Shown here: positions 25,501 through 39,086 of the stretch, piece by piece
Position numbering within the stretch: the stretch's first letter is position 1
Layout: every line of letters begins with the position of its first letter
From: Anisakis pegreffii
Taxonomy: Eukaryota; Nematoda; Chromadorea; Rhabditida; Anisakidae
Assembly (NCBI GenBank): GCA_035041965.1
Contig: JAPYMA010000120.1
Coordinates: forward strand, 1-64,000
Length of the DNA stretch: 64,000 bases
Direction: 5' to 3'
Position numbers and translations under genes: made by a program
Notes under the pieces: model-generated
Told to the model about the DNA's origin: nothing
The model's input: only the letters and a program-made list of their open reading frames with translations
Databases searched by the model: none

Positions 25501-25654
25501 GCTAAGTACCGAATCATTGCAAGACGTATGGTCGCAATCGGTTGGCGTTAAGATAAGTGAACACGAGGCGAATGCTTTACTGGCTCAAGCAAACCCGTCG
25601 AATGAGAGTCAAGTGACAAACCATCACTTCATTCGAATGTGGCAGAATATTTGA
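19574..25654 (+). CDS. Calmodulin-like EF-hand protein, five exons
   Basis: Exons 19574-19735, 21331-21444, 21699-21782, 23068-23133 and 25502-25654 give 192 residues, and every intron falls in phase 0. Residues 1-54 are a basic leader ending in a helix (KKEIEQ) that runs into EF1. The EF1 loop, 63-74 (DDDRSGSITAPE), and the EF2 loop, 99-110 (DKNGDGEITFEE), are canonical calcium ligands. EF3 (136-147, EERNEQYLSTES) and EF4 (173-184, NPSNESQVTNHH) keep the fold pattern of calmodulin but lack the acidic ligands, including Glu at position 12. So only the N-terminal lobe should bind calcium. The family is calmodulin or troponin-C-like, and the target is unknown. The fourth exon, with donor TAC|GTTCGT, is the least certain, but it fits both the phase and the expected 22-residue gap. 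Confidence 0.8.
20501..20719 (-). CDS. Unrecognised antisense frame inside an EF-hand intron, doubtful
   Basis: A 72-codon minus-strand frame within the first intron of the EF-hand gene. It is Lys/Arg-rich (KAYRDRHVTITKLSYGGNRL) and ends at 20501. The opposite strand is also open for 113 codons here and hydrophobic, so one of the two may be coding. No domain or splice pair was found. It could be part of a nested gene. Confidence 0.2.
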   Translation of the reverse strand: MSHYYYQFRSTLLITNSKTFFSTIIKKVLPKLKAYRDRHVTITKLSYGGNRLRVKTIRKSSSGDEPRTVNVN

Positions 25655-26756
25655 TCAATTCGAGTGGACAGGTTAACGTGACCACGTTCATGTATACATA
25701 TACACGTCCACGCAAATATGCATCATCTGAGTGAATTTTAGCACTTTGGTGGAATTTGTGAAATGATTTCTTACAGCAACAATTCGTCAGAGAGTAATCA
25801 TGTGTTAGGGGTTTTTGATGGTGGTCAGGAATAATGAGAACTCAATGCAAAACATTAGCCTGCAATGTAGTCTGAATCAACGGTCGATAAGTGAGTGAAT
25901 ATGAGTAAATCATTGAGATGTTAATAGAACTGTGCTGATTTGGTTGATAATACACTGACAATGAGAACGTTCAGAAATCTTCACAAATTCTCCAAATATC
26001 TGAATGAATTTTGTTGAAATTGAGGATAGCATTTCATTCGAATATCTTACGCAAACAACGCGTTTAACTCCATGACTTAATGATTATTTTGATGTCCTTC
26101 TTACATCTCCATATTCATTACCATGTATTTTTTATTGTCACTGGGTCTTATTTTCATCGCCATTAATATGTTTATTATTATTATTCGTTCCGCTTGAATT
26201 CATTATTTTCAGTAAACGAATGTATTGTATATTAACATTTGCTTGCATTGCTTTCGATTATTACGAATGGATTATCGATGCAATTTGACGTCTCTGACTG
26301 CAGTGACCATCAATCACGATCGTTCCTTATAAGGACGTTCGTTCACATCGTCACTTTCGTCCAGAATGCTCTGTCACCTCTCAACTAAACATAAAATATG
26401 GTGCATCTCAATCTCTTCAAAACCTATTCAACTACGTTGAGTGGCTACGTTAATCTGATTGCACGAAATTTAGTGAAACTGGTGAAAAAAGGGACCGAAA
26501 ATGTTTGACATTTGGCTGATGTGTTCGGTTGAAATTTTGAAGTTGTTGTACAAATAGACAATAATCTTCCATCGATTGCCGTCTTGTAACGATGCGCTAT
26601 AATATTTGTAATTCGTTGTACATTTGCACACCGATTATGGAATAAACATGAATGATTTTCATGCTACAAAAAAACTGCTTCACGTTTCATCAGTAAACAC
26701 GGATTTATCCAACATATACATAAAATGTTGCGAATAACTTATTATACAGTTACTAC
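25655..26756. other. Intergenic, nothing supported
   Basis: This stretch is downstream of both the EF-hand gene (plus) and MOCS2A (minus), so the two genes converge here. No repeats or coding frames of note were seen. Confidence 0.5.
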
Positions 26757-26762
26757 TTTATT
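26757..26762 (-). promoter_or_regulatory. Polyadenylation signal of MOCS2A
   Basis: AATAAA on the minus strand about 130 bases after the MOCS2A stop codon, a normal position for a short 3' UTR. Confidence 0.5.
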
Positions 26763-26888
26763 ATCACAGGCAGTCAAACAGTACACGTCCGTCCCCCTTT
26801 CCATGAATCATGATGTATTTTGTGCAATACGGCAAGCTATATGGTCTTATCTTATGAAACACCAAATTTATATCACATAAAACCAGTT

Positions 26889-27441
26889 TCAGCCTCCACT
26901 CAGTGGAGGTATCACAGCGATTTCTGAATTCGGTTGAATCGGAATTGTTCCCTCTTCGTTCAAATACTCTTGATTGACAGCCAGAAGGCATGATTCTCGA
27001 AGGCATGCCAGTTCTTTTAATGTCTGAAATGAATCAATTTTTATTGATGAGAACAGTTCGAACGCATGCACAAACTGATTTTAGCGTTGTTGACTATTGA
27101 TGAATGAGACGAACGCTTCCTTGCCAAATCATTTTTACTCATTTCCAAATGATTCGTTGATAATCTTTTAACGGCCAAGCGATGGGACTTACAATTAGCG
27201 TTAATAAATTAGTTTTTCTATTTAAAGTACTAAAATCTATCGACACAATCAACAGAATGGCAAATGTCTTTACCAAGCAAACACCCACTCAGTCACATCG
27301 AATCGCGTCACTCACCTCGTCAAAGATTATTTCGTACAATCGCTTTTTGGTCATTGTTGTTGGCAAATCCAATTGCATCTCTGAGATATTAGCCAACTCT
27401 CGTGCCCTTCCAAACAATAACAGTTTCACAGGAATAGTCAT
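26889..27441 (-). CDS. MOCS2A: Molybdopterin synthase small (sulfur-carrier) subunit
   Basis: Two exons, 27441-27316 and 27023-26889, joined in phase 0 (donor GAG|GTGAGT, acceptor TTTCAG), encode 86 residues, the normal MoaD/MOCS2A length. The start is MTIPVKLLLFGRARELA, the first strand and helix of the ubiquitin-like fold. Next comes CLLAVNQEY, and the chain ends EIAVIPPLSGG. The C-terminal Gly-Gly is adenylated and converted to a thiocarboxylate, which supplies sulfur to cyclic pyranopterin monophosphate in complex with the large subunit. In mammals the two subunits come from one bicistronic locus. I see no large-subunit frame overlapping or following here. Confidence 0.95.
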
Positions 27442-28963
27442 TTCGACGGCGATTTACTCCGCAATCGAATGCTGAACTATGAATCATCTACTATAATGCT
27501 CTTTTGCTGACTGTTTACGGAAGATGTTTTACTTTAAAAATCATTAAACAACAAAGCGATCGAATGGGAATATCGCTCGCATTATGCAAATCCACATCTA
27601 TGCGATGGAATCAACACAATTCGAATTCATTCATTAGATTGTTGTTTATTCGGATCAATTTTTGAATCACCAACTACATCAATAACAAAAAACTCATTTC
27701 CCAGTTGATGAGTTAGGCGCGATGATTTAAGTGCCATCATTCAACTCCAACGCATTTCGCAGCTAGTCCTTTTCATTACCCTTGAAAATGAAGGCTTTCT
27801 CTACTATTCCCATCTGTTTCCCGAGAAGTTGCATCGAATACTCTCCATTAGCAAAAAATTACTAACCCATGCCAAAATCCTCGTGGTAATCTTTCTATCA
27901 AATTCTCAATTTTCAATTTCCTAAACAGATAAACCATACTCTAAGATATCAAAAATCGCCACAAATTCAATACAACCACACAATGGTTGCTGTTTCCAAG
28001 AACAAATGCACAAACTTAATTACTACACACCGCACTATTACTTCAATCGAAATGCACGAAAATTGCTTTATTTCAAACAAATTTCAAAAGTAAAACATTG
28101 CAAAAAACCCTTGAAGATCACTGTTGCATTTACATTCATTATCATCAACAACAACAGCAACAATAACAATAACAGTCATAAAGAACGCAATCAACAGTAC
28201 ATCAAAATGAGCATCAAACAGTGCAACAACTGGCAAATAAAAATATGCATACATACATATCTATGCGTATGGAACGAAAACTTGTTAAAAATAAGCCGAT
28301 CGAGATCAAATTGAGCAATTAATGATCCAACAATAATAACTCAAAATTTTCATTAAAATAACATTCAGGCATGTAAGAATGGTTCTGATTTACCGTTACA
28401 ATGACACTCTGAGCAGTTCGTTGCTCCAAGCAGTTCAAAGGCAGTAAAAGATGCTGACAATACAACTGATGATCATGACGACGCAGTGATATTATTTATA
28501 AATATATGATATTGGACGCTCAGAAGAAAAAGTAAGTCCAAGAGAACACCAAATGAAATCATCTGATTTAGTGACTGATGGAAGCATCCCAAATGGTTTC
28601 GTACCACCAATCTCAATCAAATTCCGAAAACAACCCGTTGAAAAACGACCCTTACGATTAATATAATGAGGTAATAATGAGGACCTCTCTGAAAATGAAA
28701 ATATTCATTATGAAAATTATTCACTTTTATCCATCCAACAAAATTCAATGATTTGCATCAAAAGACTGCCGGAATGTGGTTCTTTTTGTCGGATAAATAT
28801 TCAAATCATGACAAAATAATGAACCAAACATCATTTGAGCAATAAATAATCATTTGTATAACGAATAGCCGAGAAGAGGATAAAGAAAATTGAGTAAATT
28901 GGAAAACTCCGAAATCGTTTACGTTGGGAACAATCAAAACAAATATTGCATTCGTACAAACCG
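27442..28963. other. Intergenic between HIRA and MOCS2A
   Basis: AT-rich, containing a CAA/AAT-rich tract at about 28146-28185. No supported gene. It should hold the MOCS2A promoter and the HIRA 3' UTR. Confidence 0.5.
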
Positions 28964-31900
28964 CTAGAAGTGAACGTCAAATCGCTGAGAGATTTCTGAA
29001 AGAATCGCACGAGATCGTTCGTTTGATTTCAACTCTTCAGCCAGTTCTCTCAGAAGAACTGCCTTTCTGATGCCACAGATGTACTCACCCCTCTCAGCAC
29101 AAATACTACACATAATCTCACTCAATTTTGACCAACAGCCTGAAAATAATCCCAATAAACATCTATCTAAATATCTATCAATCGAAAAGTTAGAATGAAT
29201 TTGCATCAACCCACTACTCACCTTCGCAAAAAGTCGCCAGTCTCTGATAAAGAGTACCCTCCCAAATCTGAAGAGGACCCTCAAAATAGCAATAAAATTA
29301 CTGACAAAACTACAAAAGTTGAAGTCCGTAAAGCGTGATGTCAGTAATATAATTGCAATTTGCCAATCATTTATGCACGAATGAATAGAACAGCAAAGTA
29401 CCGTCATTGACTAATTGGTGGATATATTCGATCAGATAGAAACGATACTCCTCGGATGAATGAAGTGTTCGCGCATTGCAGATGCACCTCTCCAACAAGC
29501 CCAATGATGCACACTGTCGCAACGCTGCATCGATCGACGTTGGTGCAATTCTGCAAATTCAAAACAACTCTGCTTTTAATGAAATGATTTCCTTATTCAT
29601 TACATTCTCACTGACATAAACCATCTCTAAAACTTTTAAAAACTGCGAAAAATTCGCGAAAGTTATTCAAATATACAGAGAACGATTATATAAATTCTTC
29701 AAGCACTTAATTTCAAACCGAGAAATTTCATTGAAACACACCTAAAACATTCAACTCTCACCAATAAGCAATTATCTGAACGTAATGAAGTGGATAAATT
29801 ACTGGAAAATCGATTCGGCAAGCAATTTTAGGAAAGGAAAGAAGAAGAGAATAAAATCATAATAAAACCAAAAAAATGCGATCACCTTTTTGTAAGTTTC
29901 GATAGCGAATTCAACGAGACTTGATGTGCAACCGACTTGCTCGAGAATGACGATAACGGTCCACTGATACGACGCATCGTCGCATCTGAGCACGCCTCGT
30001 CGATTCGTTGCCAACAACCCAAATTCGATGAAAATACGAATATTTTATTGGTCGAAAGACCAATCACTGGCATGCCATCATCACTTATCTGATGTCGCGT
30101 TATCGATGACTCTTCAAACAAACAATTCCGTTAGCTAACATCGAATTTGCAAAATTTGAGCCAAACCTACATCAGCAATGATTACCAATCTTTTAAATAT
30201 TCAACTAAAAAAATTCAACGAACCTTTCTCGCAAATATCACTGAGTGAACATCTCGACACAACACTTTTACACTCGTCACCATCCCTGTAAAGAGGTATT
30301 CGAAGTGTAACAATTAAAAATTTAAAAAGTATGCTATACACTATTCATCAGATCATTCCTCAACAATAAAATTTCAAAGAATCTCCAAATGCATCGTCGA
30401 AATTCAACGTCCACTAGACCAATGCATTCACAAATAATTGAATAGTCCCATGAAGTGGAAAAGCTGTATCGATTAACATAGCGATGAATGCATTAAAGAT
30501 AATCGAGTTATATCGAGTTCAAGTAGTAGGTGATGGATTATTGAAAGGAAAAAATAAGGGAAATGAAATGCCAACTGAAACAACTGACCATACGTAGACA
30601 TAACCGTGCGATGAACAAACAGAAAAGAATGATCTGAAGGTACACACTGACGACGGCACAGAGTCAACGTTCATTGTTGTTCGTAAACGTCCACTCAGTG
30701 TCGAATACACATAAACACTTCGATCAAAACAACCCAACGCTGTCACTGTGCTACAATAAAATAACACTCATTATCAGCATCTTTATTATTCTTGCTACTG
30801 CTATCAATATTGTCATTAATATCGTCAGTATTAACAATGTAATCAGAATTAACAGATCAAAACCATGAAATGGGATTAAAACGATGAAAATCGCAAATTG
30901 TAGCGAAACTTGCAAACGGTATCACTGAAATTCATTGAAGATATTGAGCAATTGAAATATGACCACCGCCTTTCCAGAAGCCTGATGAACCAGGTTGAAT
31001 CTCAAAACCATTCAACCTTAATTCCCTTCAAATGATCAAAGTTTCGCACCTGTTTGCTGCAACAACCCCCACAACAGGTTCAAGAAGTGCACACCAACGC
31101 GTCTTATCGTTATCAAATGCAGTCACTTTTGTCACGCAAATTCCGTTATTCAATTTGTACTCATTCAATACTTCAACTTTATCCACTGTACACAATGCAT
31201 TCTGCAATTGTCAACTGTAACATTCGGTATTTGTTTTGGAAGACGTGTTTGCCTCGTTGATCTCGTATCATCTATCAATCTTGAAACTTTCATATCAATT
31301 CACAGCAGTCAAAAAAACATTGCAACAAAACAACAACCCTAGAGATGTTCACTGAAATTGCTCTCGTTTGCCGTGGGATATCCAGCAGAACAGAACGTCC
31401 TTCATTCAAAACCACATGCACTTTTTCTTGCTCGGCAATCGGTCTCAACTCGACTGGTTCTTGTAACTGACAAATGATTTGCTGAAAGTGTTTTACTGAA
31501 CAACAACATGAAGAAATCTTAAAAATGCGAATAAAAACCCAACTGAAACAAAACAGCACCACTTGAATGGGAATGAACCACACTGAACGATTGCTCGGAT
31601 CGACAAGAAATCAAATTCAGTTAACAAATAAACTCACCACATTTGAATTCGGCGCTATGCATTCAGTTTGAGTTTTGCCAGTCTTCTCATAATGATTACC
31701 GACAATTTTGCTGTTATCATCCACTTCCATCTGATCACTTTGACTCGAAAATTTTTGATTGGAATCTTCCTTCGAAGAGGTTGTCACTGAGGTTGCACAT
31801 ACCAGTTCAGCTTCTCGCGCAGAACGCACGTTTAACGTTGTTGTTGTGGCTGCTGGCATTGCCGATGCCACAGTATCATTTGAGCTCGCTATTCCTTCGC

Positions 31901-34900
31901 TTCTACAATAGGCAAATTTCAACAACCAAATTATTCTTTGAGCTAATTTCAATCTTCTTAAAAATTCCACATTTCGCATTCCAACTAACAAAAACCATCC
32001 TGCAAAAACCACCGAAAACTACCTCAATCAAACAACAACACTGACGAAATAACAACAAATTGATTGGCCGTTTCGTTTCCCTTCCTGATCCCCAACCCAC
32101 TACTATCAAAATCTTTTCGTTCGGCTGTCACAAACAAAACTGAGAAAGTTTCTCATTCGAATTCAAAAAAAGCTTTCCCATAAATGTAACTTCATGCACT
32201 CTCTAATCACTGGCTGATCACACTCACCACCAGTCACTAGTTCATCAATCATTCGCATTATTCTCAAAGCTTTGTCTCAGTTCCCGCGCAATAACTGCAA
32301 CGATACATCCATCACAAAATCAAATATTGTTGCCCTCTTCCTCCCATCACTAATTAATGCAAGAGCCAATGCAAGCACACCACTCGCCGGCTGTCAACAC
32401 AAACCAATCGCACTATCTCTTAACTAATCAAGTGCACGAGTTCACAGCAATCGTCGATCCCCGATTACCGTTCACATTTCTACACACAATTCGCTGTAAC
32501 GGAGAGGAGTGAGTGTTTATTGTCTCACATGCTCAATATAATGCAGACAATTGTGCGCATTGACGAACACAATTCAGTAATGAAATGTAAACTCATTTCA
32601 TTGCTAAAACTGCAGTAATGCACTATACAAATGTTTAGTTTCAAAGATCTCCTTAACTAGTACTCCAAGCCCGACAACAGGCACCGTATAAGTCTATGAT
32701 AACGTCTAAAACCCCATCACTGAATAACGCTATTTGTCAGGGTTGGACTTGTCACAGAGCTGACTGTCGGTCACCCGTTTCAAAAGTATTCAATGGTTCA
32801 GAGATGAAATCGTTCGGAAAATGTGACGGCGATGGAAAAATGCAATTTCTGATGAGTCTAATTTCGGATTCAGTCTTGCGAGGTCACTGAAAATTTGGAC
32901 ATTTGGCGAAGAAGATGTTTCTGGAGTGCATCATTTTCTGAAGTCACAATTGCGATGATTGAAAAGACAATGGGTGAGAGGTAGAAAGTGCATACGGTCG
33001 CGCTGAACGATTCAGCTGCTGCTGAATGTTGCTCACTGTAGAGGAATCTTCTTCGGGGGCCATTAATGAGGCCACGAAGACGGGTTGAATTCGACGTTTG
33101 CCACTCTTGGTCCTCACTTCCTTTTGTTCGGTATTGTGAACGGGTTGTTGTGGTCGATTCAGTTCAGATGCACTTTGCGAAGACACTATCTCAGGCGATT
33201 CTGCCGCTGATTGAGGCCTTACAATCGCTCGTACTGGCGCTTGATCTTTCGATGAGATCACTTCCTCGTTCAACTGATTTGTTTTTGCTAGAATTCAGTA
33301 GTGATTATTGGTCGAAAATGTTAAAGAGATTAAAGACTGTGTAATTTCAAAAGTCAACTTTTTAATCACCAACATTTTTTGATACATTTCAGAGAATCAA
33401 TCGCTATTAAGAATACTGAACGAACTGAAATTTCGTTATAATTGGAAGTAGGTGGGAAAATTCCTCAGTTTCAGCAACTTTCCTTCGAATTATCAAAATT
33501 CACAACGCAGAATAATAATAGCACTAACAACAACAATGACAGAAAGCGTAAATGATGAACTTCATATGAAAATTTCAGGGGAACGATTCCAGATTTTAAA
33601 AAAAACGGAAGTAAAATTCATTGGAACATAGAAAAAATTACGAGAATCAGTTGCTGATGGTACAGAGATGCCGTTTGTGACCGCATGTTCATGCGCCTCA
33701 AATCTGTTCCTCATCAACGATTCACGACGCTTCGATTCCTCTTCATTCCGTCTCTTCTCGGCGTCCATTTTCGCCTTCATCATCTCCAATTCGTAACCCA
33801 ACGGCAAATTCCCGTCCCTCGTTCCTCTCTTCAAAAACGTCCCCACATCGTCACCATTCATCTTTGTTGTCATCGCTAAATTTGTTGCCGTTGAATATTG
33901 CGGAAGTCGACGACTGTACAGTTTTTCGCAAATTTCATCCTGTAAGCTTTTTAGTGTTCATTATGAAATGTTCATTCATATAAACACTCATACGTATTAA
34001 CAAGATCTTCACATTCAATATTCATTAACATAACGCTCACACTCGTAGAACATTCAATAAATCACCATGACCGATGCACTCATAGCTGCACGAGTGAATC
34101 AACACGGCGCAGTTTCTCGCTAAGCTTTTGCAAGAGTGATTTTCTCCGAAAGATATAATGAAATAAAGGTCAATGAATAATAACAATAATGCAAACGGAA
34201 TGACCATTTCCAAATCGCTCATCAAACGACCCACTTCATTTGCATTGAAGAGAATCGACTTCACTGATCCGTCCATCGAGCAAATCGTTAAATGAAGACC
34301 ATTCCTAAATCAACCTTATCAACATGATTGAATGCGATACGAATGACTATTCATAATTATGATTAATCCGCAGATTAGATACTAAGACGATTCAAGATAT
34401 TAATGTTCCGATGAAGATAAACACCTAATCTAACACGACCAAAAGAAACACAAACGAATAACCACGAGAAATCAAGAATTGAATGTTTGAAGAGTCGATT
34501 GAGGACGACAATCGGCCGATCGATGTGCGGTATCAGCCACACACTCAGCGCTTTATCACGACTACCAACCGCAAAACATGTCACTTTCAATTGTGTACCC
34601 TGCAATGAAACATCGTTAAAATAATAGTCGAATGAATTGATTAATTCGTTGCACGAGCAGATAATGCATAAGATAGATGATGAGTGAATGTAGGTGATAA
34701 TTGGATGCAGGCAATGAAACGATGCAAAATGATACTGAACAACACTTCCGATCAGTCATTTTGTTTACCGACTTCAAATGAACTATCACGTCTATTTATC
34801 TTACAAATCCTCTTGTTGTAACTATCACATTATTCATTATTCACTTAATAGTTTCAAAAAATGAAGCAAACAGGAACGGTAACATGACTATTCCGCATTT

Positions 34901-36975
34901 TACAATTATTAAAATCATACCAATATTATACATTTCGATGAATTGAACGAATATAGTTATCATTTAATGCTATAGAACAACGAAGTTACATCACAAGATA
35001 AAACAACAATTAATGAAGACTGATCAAAAACCGATATTTAATGAAGAGAAATGGAAAATCAAAATCAAAATTATTTAAAGTACAAGAACATGTGTTACGC
35101 TAAATTCCTGACCCCGCATTATTCTTGTTGTTAATAATAATTATTACTGTCATTAAACAACTCACCTTGTGTGTGGTATAATGCAGTAGTCGTGGACATG
35201 CTCGTATCACAGTAACCGCTTTCCGATGACCCACAAGATCCAATGACATACTCCAATCCTTAAAAATTCACTACGTACTCAAATAGAATTCAATTGTTTC
35301 TTTATGTATTCAAAGACAACTTCTCTTATTATTTCATTTGACTCAAAAAACCAATTTTCTGACTAAAAATCGCTCCTAAACTTTACTCAGTAAATGAATT
35401 AACTGGAAAAAATTATACAAGGAATGAATCTATTGCCCTTTATATATACCTTGCGTCGAACGAGTTGAGCTGTTGGTCCTTCATTGTTTGTTGCACACGG
35501 CAATACCAAATAAGTGCCATCTGGAGACCAGTCCATTCGACAGAACATTGTCGTGGGTGAACTCTGAAAGGCGAATCAATATGCCTCAAGAAGTCAACGC
35601 TCGAAACGACCAAGTTTGCAATGAATCGAAATTGAGAATTTCAACGAGTCAAAACTGAACGCACCTCAACGAACGGCTCCACAATTGTTTTCACGCACTG
35701 CCATCCGTCTATAGCCCATATCTTAACGGTTCTATCGGCCGATTGCGAGGCCAGAAACTTTCCAATCGGATCCCAACTCAAACCCTTCACGATACCCGTA
35801 TGACCGGAACGCGTCGAATTAAGTACGACCATACGATCTGAAAATATTATGCTGCGCAAAATAATGTTCGATGGCAGTCGAATCGGTCGGTGGTAAATCC
35901 AAAGCCTCAAAATACACAGACGACCATCCTATCGCAATAAACACATTTTTTTGCAGAAGGGATATTTTTCAACTTTTTCGGAGAAATCTTTTTCAATAGT
36001 TTTCCTTATGATTGCTCGCTATGAATTCGTTTCATCTCTTTATCGCAGAAACGTCAAAAAAGCATCACATATCATCATTGCTTTCGAAAGGCAATTTAAT
36101 TTTTAGAAACTTTAATCGTTAACTGCCCTAAAATGAACCAATCGACCATGTGAAATAAATCTGAATCAAAACCAACTCGGTAAATTGTTCGCATCCCAAA
36201 CAATAACATTGTTATCCATACCACACGACGCAAGATACCGAGCGTCTTTTGACCACTCTGCGTGCAGAACGTCCAGGGTATGTCCATATAAACGGTATTT
36301 TTGACGATATTTCTCAACATTCGCTGCATCCTTGAAATTTTTGTTATACATCAACAGAACTCGACAATGGTGCGTGAACAACAATAAGAACTGAACACAC
36401 CTTGGAACCAATCATACCAGCGCTATTGATACGACCACCATATTCCCACACTGAGAGTGCACACTCATCTCCAGCGCACACCAACAGCGAGCCATCTGGT
36501 GACCATCGAACGCAATTCACACAATCTGAACACAACGAACTGTTGACTTTATCTCTTGACTTTAACCCATCTTCCAACATCACTTCAATGAAGTACTCAC
36601 ACTCATGAAGCATTCGTGACAGCAATCGACTGCACGACGTATCCTGCGCTTTCTTCTCGCTTATCACTGGATCCACATTCCAAATCACCACTAAACCCGA
36701 TCTCGCCTCATTCCCCTGACCACACGTCGCTATTTTTGAACCATTCGGATGAATGTCTATCGAATAGATCGCACCACCTGAATGCAATCTACGAAATTCT
36801 CACAACAATAATTGCTGCTTACTTGCTTAATGTTTATGTTAGCTATCGGAAGTGAATCGAAAGCGTTTTCCCCACATGCGCTATCGCTCAATAACTGATT
36901 GTAACAACGAGACTGTCATTTAAGAAATAACAAATTACCCGAATGATGAATCCAAGTTGGATTCGTGAGCTGCAT
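28964..36975 (-). CDS. HIRA: HIRA histone H3.3 chaperone
   Basis: Twenty exons close in frame to 1020 residues (human HIRA has 1017): 36975-36939, 36777-36601, 36525-36401, 36330-36177, 35837-35665, 35563-35450, 35258-35166, 34599-34463, 34304-34205, 33939-33642, 33287-32996, 31902-31638, 31481-31338, 31201-31050, 30750-30589, 30285-30224, 30111-29886, 29550-29402, 29267-29222, 29120-28964. Residues 1-370 are the seven-bladed WD40 propeller (start MQLTNPTWIHHSGG; GHTGIVKGLSWDP; VGSRDKALSVW). Residues 527-545 are the B domain (TKSGKRRIQPVFVAS), which in other species binds ASF1. Residues 656-1020 are the HIRA C-terminal domain used for trimerisation and CABIN1 binding. The nuclear protein deposits H3.3-H4 independently of replication. 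The ends of exons 10, 11 and 19-20 were chosen by phase and are least certain. Confidence 0.95.
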
Positions 36976-39086
36976 ACGAATATGTTTACGTTGATACTTC
37001 TCAATTATTCTTCACAATTCTTAATCAGTGTTTACGGTGATGAAGATTGATGTTAGTCGACAAAGTCACGCACAGCGACTCGTCTAAAACCCGACCACAC
37101 TGTATTCGTAGCACTAAGCTGAGCCTCTTGGTTTGATGTGGCTTAAAATCACAGTCATATGTACTGCACAGTTTTTCTTTTTTATTGACACATTCATTAC
37201 AAAAGTTGAATTGTATTTTCCGAAATATTCCAAATTCCCTTCCAGATGTGAATATGAAGGAAAGAGATGTTATCACGAAGAAATATGAGTTAGATTCAGT
37301 TTGAATTGATCAACATTTCAATGATAATTTGCATGTAAACTGAAAACAATTGCAGTTTTAGGTGCTTTATACAAAATTTGCTTTCATACAATATTTAACA
37401 AGATCAATGGAATATACAACAAAATGAAAACGATGTATACGTTAAAAAAAAACAAAAAAAAATTAATAGACAATAATTTGCAAATCTCTCCTGAATGTTA
37501 TATGAAAGAACAAAACACTATTCAACGCACTAATATAATATCAATAATGATAACGACTATACCAATCAAAAAATACTCATAAAATAGTAACGAAGGTACG
37601 ACTGAAAATGTAAATAAAATATTGCGAGTATCAAACAATTAAGGGAATGTCACTTCAGAAACAAAGCAAACAAACAAACAAACAAACAAACGAAATCTGA
37701 AAAATGATTCAATATCAAAAAATTATGAGGATTAAGGAGAGAATAACTAATTTGCAACAAGACATAGATCCGTTGTCTCGATCACAGATACTGTGAGCTT
37801 ATGTCAAGACGATGCTGCTATCATCGATTTCTCGAGCATCTCAACTGACTTTGACACTCTGATCGTTGAAAGTGACACTGCTCGAAAGCGAATCGAATTC
37901 AAGCGATCATCATCTTGCACAATCATGACGAGACGGAAATTCAATACTGATAATATATGACAATCGATAAATTCAACTCAAAACGCGTTATTTTAACGAA
38001 TCAACTTTAAGACTTATTAGAAAGACAAAGACAACGAGTAGTTAATGAACAAAATTAATGTCATGAATTACTCACAAAATTCAAAAAACGACGAAAATGT
38101 TTCACAGCTAATCCAACCCGTCCACATTCATATATGCACGTACGCGTCTTCATAGCATTCTCCAAAAGAATTATACAACTCGATGATAACGGCAAATCAA
38201 ACGATGGATACAAGAGAAATACATGAGACTTCTAAAAGTATAAATGTTCGATTCCGAACGAAACGAGACAAAACCATACCACTGATTAACACAAATCAAT
38301 CCCGAGCACATCTTCATGTAGATTGATGCTTTCAACCAATGAAAATTCATTTTGCGACTTTATGAATGAAATGCGCACACAAAATTCTAAACTACAAAAA
38401 AACGGATCAATCCCAATCAAATAACTACAAATTCAGCTCAACACATTCAAGATTTTGCTTGTAATCGAAATCATTTACACAAAGCGCAGATCATCTTGCA
38501 CACCTATAATGACCGGCTGGTGGTAGTTGATATGAGTTGATAACGCAACGGCACAGCACACCAACATCAGGTAGATAATCGATGGCAAGCGGATAATTCG
38601 TTCACAGATAACAATAACCTTTGAAATTGACTTCGATTACAACACCATTCTCGCCGTGCTGTGTTGCTGGCATTCATATGAGGTAATACCGAACTGGCAC
38701 TAAAATTAATATAAGATCATTCAGAAAACCATCAATATATTCCACCAAACTCATGGATTACGTTCAATCAATACTGATTAAACAATACTATTGCAAAATA
38801 ACAAATACTCTCGGAACAATTATTCGATTATTATCCAATTCTTCACATAACATTAATGAGCAATCTGACATTTTTTAAGACTTATAATTTCTATTGCAGT
38901 CCTTCGATGCTCATCTTCCATTCGCTGATTCACTTCAAACAAATTTTGTCATATAAACACAATTTTCGTTTTTTACCTCTTCTTAAACAATTCTCAAAAC
39001 AAAGCCTACAGAATTCGCACAGAACATTTCGGTCATAATAAGCATCGTCACTATCAGCATACTTACTTGATAGGATTTGCTACATC
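36976..39086 (-). other. Intergenic with unassembled coding-like fragments
   Basis: Between the TUT gene and HIRA, several minus-strand pieces look coding but do not join in phase. About 38673-38619 reads MPATQHGENGVVIEVNFK with a donor. About 38232-38086 reads KSHVFLLYPSFDLPL, then CIYECGRVGLAVKHF and a GTGAGT donor. A segment near 37930-37798 ends SKSVEMLEKSMIAASS and stop. A small unrecognised gene, or a 3' extension of the TUT transcript, is possible. A good donor lies just after the TUT stop, at about 39062. An AAAC repeat sits at 37661-37691. Confidence 0.3.
37661..37691. repeat. (AAAC)n microsatellite
   Basis: About seven near-perfect four-base units. Confidence 0.8.

Noticed and set aside
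31643..32044. 133-codon plus-strand open frame
   Set aside because: Shadow of HIRA exon 12 and its intron on the opposite strand.
36402..36855. Plus-strand Pro/Ser-rich frames
   Set aside because: Shadows of HIRA exons 2 and 3.
37905..38516. A shared 13-base match (ATCATCTTGCACA) suggesting duplicated terminal exons
   Set aside because: The match is too short in AT-rich DNA and the surrounding bases do not align.
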